The notes under the pieces are model-generated. The model did no database searches. It saw only the letters and a program-made list of their open reading frames with translations, and was not told the DNA's origin. A program made the translations under genes and the position numbers. Positions 5,874-9,566 of a stretch of 9,566 nucleotides of DNA are shown piece after piece (the stretch's first letter is position 1; every line of letters begins with the position of its first letter). The DNA is from JAZGDL01 sp036477795 (GTDB lineage: Bacteria; Planctomycetota; Phycisphaerae; UBA1845). Location of the stretch: assembly GCA_036477795.1 (NCBI GenBank), contig JAZGDL010000248.1, forward strand, positions 1 to 9,566. Direction: 5' to 3'.

Positions 5874-7247
5874 CTACATGACTGCGAAGTAGTTTTCGAC
5901 GGCGTCGTCCAAGCTCGCTTCGGTGGCCACCGCGGGCACGTTCGTGTAGGCGCAGGCGCTTCTGACCTGCAGGAGCAGGTCGCGAGGTTGGCAGCAGCGG
6001 AAGGGGCGATCCGCAGATTTGTAGTGCTTTTCAATGAGGTAGTCGACGGCGCCGGTACTCACTTGAACGCCGACGATGGACCCAGTGATCTCGAACAGCT
6101 TACGAAACTCCTCTTCGGTGGGGTCGATCACATTGATCTTGTAGGGAATGCGGCGCAGAAAGGCCTCGTCCACCAGCTCTTTGGGCTCCAGGTTGGTTGA
6201 GAAAATGATCAACTGGTCGAAGGGCACCTTGATCTTCTTGCCGTTGGAAAGGGTGAGGAAGTCGTAGTGTTTCTCCAGCGGAACGATCCAGCGGTTGAGA
6301 AGCTCCATGGGGCGCATGCGCTGCCGGCCGAAGTCGTCGATGACTAGGATCCCGGTGTTGCTCTTGAGCTGCAACGACGGCTCTGTGATCCTGGTCTGCG
6401 GATTGTGGACCAGGTCCAGCTCGGCCATGGTCAGTTCCCCGCCGGAGATGATCGTCGGGCGGCGAATCCGTACCCATCGCCCGTCCACGCCCGCCTCCCT
6501 GAGAATGCCGGGCTTATCCTCATCCGCCTGCTCATGGTTCTCAGGATCAAAAAAGACGATGATCTCCCCGCCGGTGTGGATCGCGTGGGGAACCCACACT
6601 TCGTCTCCGAAACAATCGGCGATCCTTTCGGCGATGCTGGTCTTGCCGTTGCCCGGGAACCCGTATAGGAAGAGGCCGCGGCCGGAATTGATGGCCGGGC
6701 CCAGCCGCTTGAACATCTGCTCATTGATCAGAAGGTCACTGAATGCCCGCCGTAAGTCATCTTGTTGTGGACGCAAGGTGGTAAGGCTTTGGGCTGTCAC
6801 CGAGGCGGTGTACGCCTCCAGGGTGACCGGTGCCTTACCGCAGTAGGAACACTCGTCCATATAGGTTCGGGCCCGCAGCCGGCCGGCAACGGTCAAGGTG
6901 TATTCGAAATCACCCATGGCGGTGCTGTCCTTGTGGTGGATGAATTGGCGGGACTTGAGACTGGCCAGCATCTCAATAATGGGCTTTGCCGGAAGCCCCA
7001 GGTCGGAGGCCAGCCCCCGCCCGGTGGCGTGACCGGCCCCAAGCAACGTCTTGAACAGCAGTGCTTCTACGAGGGCATCGGTCAGACCGGCCTGGTGAAT
7101 CGTTTTCACCGCAGGCGGTCGAAACCTGGGTGGACCAGCCGGCTCTTGGGCGGACGCTTCGACCTCGACCGTTCCGACCGGTGGCTGTGATATCCGAGGC
7201 GATGACGGGTTCCGAAGTGTTGCAATAGATGGTTTCCTGGCGATCAT
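5874..7247 (-). CDS. AAA+ ATPase with N-terminal winged-helix-like region
   Basis: A 457-residue cytoplasmic ATPase of unknown job. Seen: a Pro-rich, poorly ordered N-terminus (1-48), then a helical region at about 55-125 (DALVEALLFKTLL... ending YTLTVAGRLRA) that looks like a winged helix. A C-x2-C pair (C133, C136) and APVTLEAY (139-146) follow. The AAA+ core has Walker A G196-FPGNGKT-203, Walker B LVIDDF (301-306), sensor 1 STN (350-352), an arginine-finger candidate R365/R366 in FLRRIPYKI, and a sensor-2 candidate R422 in QPRDLL. The nucleotide-binding residues are intact, so it should be active. I recall similar single-copy ATPases in planctomycetes and relatives without assigned function. 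The start ATG at 7245-7247 has no clear Shine-Dalgarno. An 8-base dyad lies 50 bases upstream (7298-7324). It appears to be transcribed alone, against the flanking plus-strand genes. Confidence 0.85.
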   Translation of the reverse strand: MIARKPSIATLRNPSSPRISQPPVGTVEVEASAQEPAGPPRFRPPAVKTIHQAGLTDALVEALLFKTLLGAGHATGRGLASDLGLPAKPIIEMLASLKSRQFIHHKDSTAMGDFEYTLTVAGRLRARTYMDECSYCGKAPVTLEAYTASVTAQSLTTLRPQQDDLRRAFSDLLINEQMFKRLGPAINSGRGLFLYGFPGNGKTSIAERIADCFGDEVWVPHAIHTGGEIIVFFDPENHEQADEDKPGILREAGVDGRWVRIRRPTIISGGELTMAELDLVHNPQTRITEPSLQLKSNTGILVIDDFGRQRMRPMELLNRWIVPLEKHYDFLTLSNGKKIKVPFDQLIIFSTNLEPKELVDEAFLRRIPYKINVIDPTEEEFRKLFEITGSIVGVQVSTGAVDYLIEKHYKSADRPFRCCQPRDLLLQVRSACAYTNVPAVATEASLDDAVENYFAVM

Positions 7248-7297
7248 GGCGGTGCTTGCAGATCTGCGCGTAGTTTCAGATATTTCATCCTAACTGT

Positions 7298-7324
7298 TCG
7301 ATCTTCGGATATCGGCAAGATCGA
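7298..7324. promoter_or_regulatory. Operator-like perfect dyad upstream of the AAA+ gene
   Basis: TCGATCTT (7298-7305) and AAGATCGA (7317-7324) form a perfect 8-base inverted repeat around an 11-base spacer containing GGATATC. Arm centres are 19 bases apart, about two helical turns, which suits a dimeric repressor. It lies 51-77 bases before the AAA+ start codon. A chance occurrence is possible. Confidence 0.35.
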
Positions 7325-7418
7325 CCCGATGGTTTGCAACCTAGCCAAACGGTATTGGGTAATCCTCGGTGAGTTATGGGGCGCGCGTTAGACGTACGAT
7401 CAACGCCCCACACCAGAC

Positions 7419-7490
7419 GAGGGACAGAGGGACGAAGGGACAGAGCACAATCCGCAATCCGCAATCCCCAATCGTCAATCGTCAATCCGC
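7419..7490 (+). repeat. Composite array: three octamers then six AATCNNC heptamers
   Basis: Octamers GAGGGACA, GAGGGACG and AAGGGACA occupy 7419-7442. After six bases, six consecutive heptamers run from 7449 to 7490 (AATCCGC twice, AATCCCC, AATCGTC twice, AATCCGC). The order and polarity match the minus strand of 2542-2592. A short echo, AATCGTCAAT, recurs at 7585-7594 over the start of the next gene. Confidence 0.8.
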
Positions 7491-7592
7491 GGCCGCTTGT
7501 CATGGTGGTTTGTCCGTGATAAAACTCACCTGCCGTGCGCCCGGCAGAATGTGGTGACTGGAATAAGCGCGGAGTTCATGAGGCAATCGTCA

Positions 7593-8243
7593 ATGGCCAG
7601 GCAGAAGAAGGAAGTCGAGGTCAAGAAGCCGGACGTCAAGAAAAATGTTGTAAGCAAGGACAATGCGCCCCAGAAAGGCGCACCGCCGCCGAGAAGAGCC
7701 CCCGGCACCAAGGAAATCGTTCCCATGCAGTGGAAGCTGGTGGGCACCAGTGCCGGCACACCCGTGACGTTGCTGAAAAGTATCGAACGTACGGACGTAG
7801 AGGCCCAACAGGCCCGATTGGAAGCCGAAGGGTACTATAAGCAATTGACCATCTACCCGGTCGAAGCGAAAGTGCCGCTCTCGTCTTCCCACCTCAAAGC
7901 CCAAAAGCGGGCCATCGATGAAGCCCGCAATCAGGTTAACGAATCGAAGAAGGCCGCCGAAGCCGCCAAACGCAGCGCGGCTGCCAAGAAGGCTAAGGCT
8001 GCAGCCAAGCGCGCCAAGTCAGCCACCAAGGCAAAGAAAACCGCAAAGGCCAAAGCCTCTAAACGCGCCAAGATCGCCGTAAAGGCCAAGGCGGCCAGGA
8101 AGCCGAAGACCAGGAAAACGGCCAAATCGAGTGTGAAGTCGTCAGGAAGGACCGTCAAGAAGAAGGCGGCCTCAAAGGCCTCAAAGGCCTCAAAGGCCTC
8201 AAAGACCAAGGCAACCAAAAAGGCGACCCGCAAACGCAAATGA
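7593..8243 (+). CDS. Histone-H1-like Lys/Ala-rich basic protein with an N-terminal small domain
   Basis: A 216-residue strongly basic protein, probably binding DNA in the nucleoid. Seen: residues 1-42 are charged with a Pro run (PPPRR 31-35). Residues 45-95 look like a compact beta-beta-alpha-beta unit (MQWKLVGTS, PVTLLKSI, DVEAQQARLEAEG, KQLTIYPVEA) that I do not recognise. Residues 118-216 are almost entirely K, A, R, S and T, in KAK/AAKR-type repeats with four ASK triplets at 193-204, like eukaryotic H1 tails and bacterial HctB/AlgP-type proteins. ATG 7593 is preferred because GAGG lies nine bases upstream; ATG 7578 is in frame with GGAG only three bases away. Its stop overlaps the next start as ATGA, so it is translationally coupled to the aminopeptidase. 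The DNA-compaction role is inferred from composition only. Confidence 0.75.
   Translation: MARQKKEVEVKKPDVKKNVVSKDNAPQKGAPPPRRAPGTKEIVPMQWKLVGTSAGTPVTLLKSIERTDVEAQQARLEAEGYYKQLTIYPVEAKVPLSSSHLKAQKRAIDEARNQVNESKKAAEAAKRSAAAKKAKAAAKRAKSATKAKKTAKAKASKRAKIAVKAKAARKPKTRKTAKSSVKSSGRTVKKKAASKASKASKASKTKATKKATRKRK
8169..8204 (+). repeat. Exact 9-base coding repeat x4 (Ala-Ser-Lys)
   Basis: GCCTCAAAG repeats exactly four times, in frame, encoding (A-S-K)4 in the basic tail of the H1-like protein. Identity at third codon positions indicates recent slippage duplication. Confidence 0.9.
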
Positions 8244-9373
8244 TCTCACCGTCATCGCCTGTGATGGCTCGCAGCAACAAATGCTCTCCCCCGTCGCGGA
8301 TTGCACAACGTCTGGCTGAGTGTCGCAGGCGAATGGTCCGTCACAAGCTGCCGGCCTACCTGCTGACCCGGAGGGCAGACACCTTTTACATGACGGGGTT
8401 CACCGGCGAAGACTCGGCGGTCATCGTGACCCCTCGCGCCGTGGACGTGGTCAGCGACGGCCGATTCGACCAGACCATCGACCGGGAAGTGCCCTGGGCG
8501 AAGAAACATCTCCGCAAGCAGATGCTCCCCGACGAAATCGGCCATCTGTGCCGCCGGCTCAAACTCTCACGGCTGGCTGTTCAGCCGGACGCCATGACTC
8601 TGGCGATGTACGGCGAACTCCGCACCCGCACCAGACCGACTCGCCTGGTCAAAGCTCCACCCATCGTCAACCGCATGCGGGGGTGCAAAGACAGCAGTGA
8701 GCTCAGATCACTGGGCAAGGCCATCGACGTTGCCCAGCAGGCGTTTGCCGCTGTAAAAAAATATGTCCGAGTCGGCCGGACCGAGCAGGAGTTGGCCGCC
8801 CGCCTGGAGTACGAGATGCGCAAGAGGGGGTCCTCCAGGCCCGCTTTTGAGACGATTTGTGCGATCGGGCCCAGTGCGGCCCTCCCGCACGCACGTCCCG
8901 GCCGGCGCAGGGTCAAACCCGGCAGCGTCATCCTGTTCGATTGGGGGGCCACCGTGGGCTTTTACCGCAGCGACTTGACCCGCTGTCTGTTCATCGGTAG
9001 AATCCCGCCCAAGATCGGCGCGGTTTACAACATCGTTCTCGAGGCCCAGGAGGCCGCCATCGAGGCCATCCGGCCGGGAGAACGCATGTGCGATGTCGAC
9101 GCGGTGGCCCGCGGGATCATCGCCGATGCCGGTTACAAGAATGAGTTCGTGCACGGACTTGGACACGGGCTTGGTTTGGACGTTCACGAACCGCCGGCGC
9201 TGAACTGGCGTTCCAAGGAAAGGCTGGCGGCTGGCAACGTTGTCACCGTCGAACCAGGTATTTACCTCCCCGGGATCGGCGGTGTTCGCATCGAGGACGA
9301 CGTTCTGGTTACGTCACACGGGCACCGGGTCTTGAGCAATCTGACCAAGGATCTGCGTAAAGCGGTGTTGTGA
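8240..9373 (+). CDS. pepP: Xaa-Pro aminopeptidase (M24B, creatinase-type)
   Basis: Cytoplasmic dinuclear-metal peptidase that removes an N-terminal residue preceding proline. Seen in 377 residues: an N-terminal creatinase-like domain (about 22-150) with ADTFYMTGFTGEDSAVIV (46-63) and DGRFDQ (73-78), then the pita-bread catalytic domain (about 155-370). All five metal ligands are present: D234 (FDWGA), D245 (SDLTR), H309 (GLGHG), E338 (TVEPG) and E352 (RIEDD). The substrate-binding histidines H217 (LPHARP) and H316 (VHEPP) are also present. Length is close to the usual 350-360 plus a short N-terminal extension. The ATG at 8240 overlaps the previous stop by four bases; ATG 8264 is an in-frame alternative, and neither has a clear Shine-Dalgarno. 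Downstream is accB, an arrangement known from pepP-efp-accB-accC clusters, but here no efp lies between. Confidence 0.93.
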   Translation: MISPSSPVMARSNKCSPPSRIAQRLAECRRRMVRHKLPAYLLTRRADTFYMTGFTGEDSAVIVTPRAVDVVSDGRFDQTIDREVPWAKKHLRKQMLPDEIGHLCRRLKLSRLAVQPDAMTLAMYGELRTRTRPTRLVKAPPIVNRMRGCKDSSELRSLGKAIDVAQQAFAAVKKYVRVGRTEQELAARLEYEMRKRGSSRPAFETICAIGPSAALPHARPGRRRVKPGSVILFDWGATVGFYRSDLTRCLFIGRIPPKIGAVYNIVLEAQEAAIEAIRPGERMCDVDAVARGIIADAGYKNEFVHGLGHGLGLDVHEPPALNWRSKERLAAGNVVTVEPGIYLPGIGGVRIEDDVLVTSHGHRVLSNLTKDLRKAVL

Positions 9374-9378
9374 GGTCG

Positions 9379-9566
9379 ATGAGCAATTCGTCGAAAGCAA
9401 AGGCGCGGTCGGCGTTGCAGCCGTCCGGCGGCAGGCACACAGTGGAAATCGAGAAGGTCGAGAAACTCATCCGGCTGATGGTGGACAACGATCTGTCCAG
9501 CATTTCGCTGCGCGATGGTGACGAGGAGATTACCTTGAGCCGGCCCAGCGCCAACGGTTCCGCCCA
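9379..9566 (+). CDS. accB: Acetyl-CoA carboxylase biotin carboxyl carrier protein, N-terminal part
   Basis: The 5' part of accB, cut by the right edge after 62 codons. AccB carries the biotin that is carboxylated by AccC and used by the transferase in the first step of fatty-acid synthesis. Seen: after a Ser/Lys-rich leader of about 18 residues, VEIEKVEKLIRLMVDNDLSS (19-38) and SLRDGDEEITLSRP match the AccB N-terminal signature (IEKLI-x-LM-x-x-NDLSE-x-x-x-x-DG-x-x-x-x-L). The biotin-attachment domain would lie beyond the window. ATG 9379 is five bases after the pepP stop with GAGGT very close (two-base gap). GTG at 9370, overlapping that stop as GTGA, is in frame and would add three residues. 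Confidence 0.88.
   Translation, partial: MSNSSKAKARSALQPSGGRHTVEIEKVEKLIRLMVDNDLSSISLRDGDEEITLSRPSANGSA

Larger units (their letters stand above)
7248..7592. other. Intergenic region between divergent AAA+ and H1-like genes
   Basis: This 345-base gap carries starts in both directions. It holds an operator-like dyad (7298-7324) and a composite tandem array (7419-7490). The H1-like frame remains open upstream to an ATG at 7497, but that start lacks a ribosome site and its extension reads as non-homologous filler. No small gene or RNA was recognised. Confidence 0.6.

Noticed and set aside
5865..5874. GGGACCGGCT at the reductase/ATPase junction, resembling the REP left arm
   Set aside because: Only 10 bases match and there is no palindrome, so chance is the simpler explanation.
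7419..7490. CRISPR array
   Set aside because: Units are 7-8 bases with no unique spacers of 25-40 bases and no cas genes nearby.
7497..7592. Longer H1-like protein from ATG 7497
   Set aside because: No Shine-Dalgarno, and the added residues come directly after the heptamer array with no conserved character.

Overview
This window looks like a chromosomal piece of a GC-rich (about 60% by eye) Gram-negative-type bacterium, most likely a planctomycete or close relative. That assignment is inferred from three things: a histone-H1-like Lys/Ala-rich protein, an AAA+ ATPase of a type I associate with Planctomycetes, and the patchwork of short-period intergenic repeats. No rRNA, tRNA, CRISPR array or transposase gene was seen.

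Layout. (1) Bases 1-4629, minus strand: a surface-polysaccharide export and assembly block. In transcription order it encodes a Wzm-type ABC-2 permease (GTG start), a Wzt-type ATPase with a C-terminal cargo-binding domain (its start codon overlaps the permease stop as TAATG), a GT4 glycosyltransferase (TTG start with a strong Shine-Dalgarno), and an alpha/alpha-toroid protein that runs off the left edge. (2) 4630-5075: a divergent intergenic region with a REP-like element, a hairpin and an AT-rich core. (3) 5076-5861, plus strand: a short-chain dehydrogenase/reductase that lacks the usual Tyr/Lys catalytic pair. (4) 5874-7247, minus strand: an AAA+ ATPase with an N-terminal winged-helix-like region, ending 12 bases from the reductase stop. 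(5) 7248-7592: an intergenic region with an operator-like dyad and a composite tandem array. (6) 7593-9566, plus strand: a tightly packed run of an H1-like basic protein, an Xaa-Pro aminopeptidase (ATGA overlap) and the start of accB (biotin carboxyl carrier protein).

The most unusual content is non-coding in origin. A REP/BIME-like palindromic element occurs twice with 27 identical bases. One copy is intergenic; the other lies in frame inside the glycosyltransferase gene. Period-7, period-8 and period-9 degenerate arrays fill the gaps. At two distant sites the period-8 and period-7 arrays occur in the same order and polarity. At one of these the wzt reading frame runs through the arrays, giving the ATPase a tail of about 68 residues that looks repeat-derived. 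Repeats of this kind seem to be moving through the chromosome and being incorporated into proteins. No complete new multi-gene defence or mobile system is visible.
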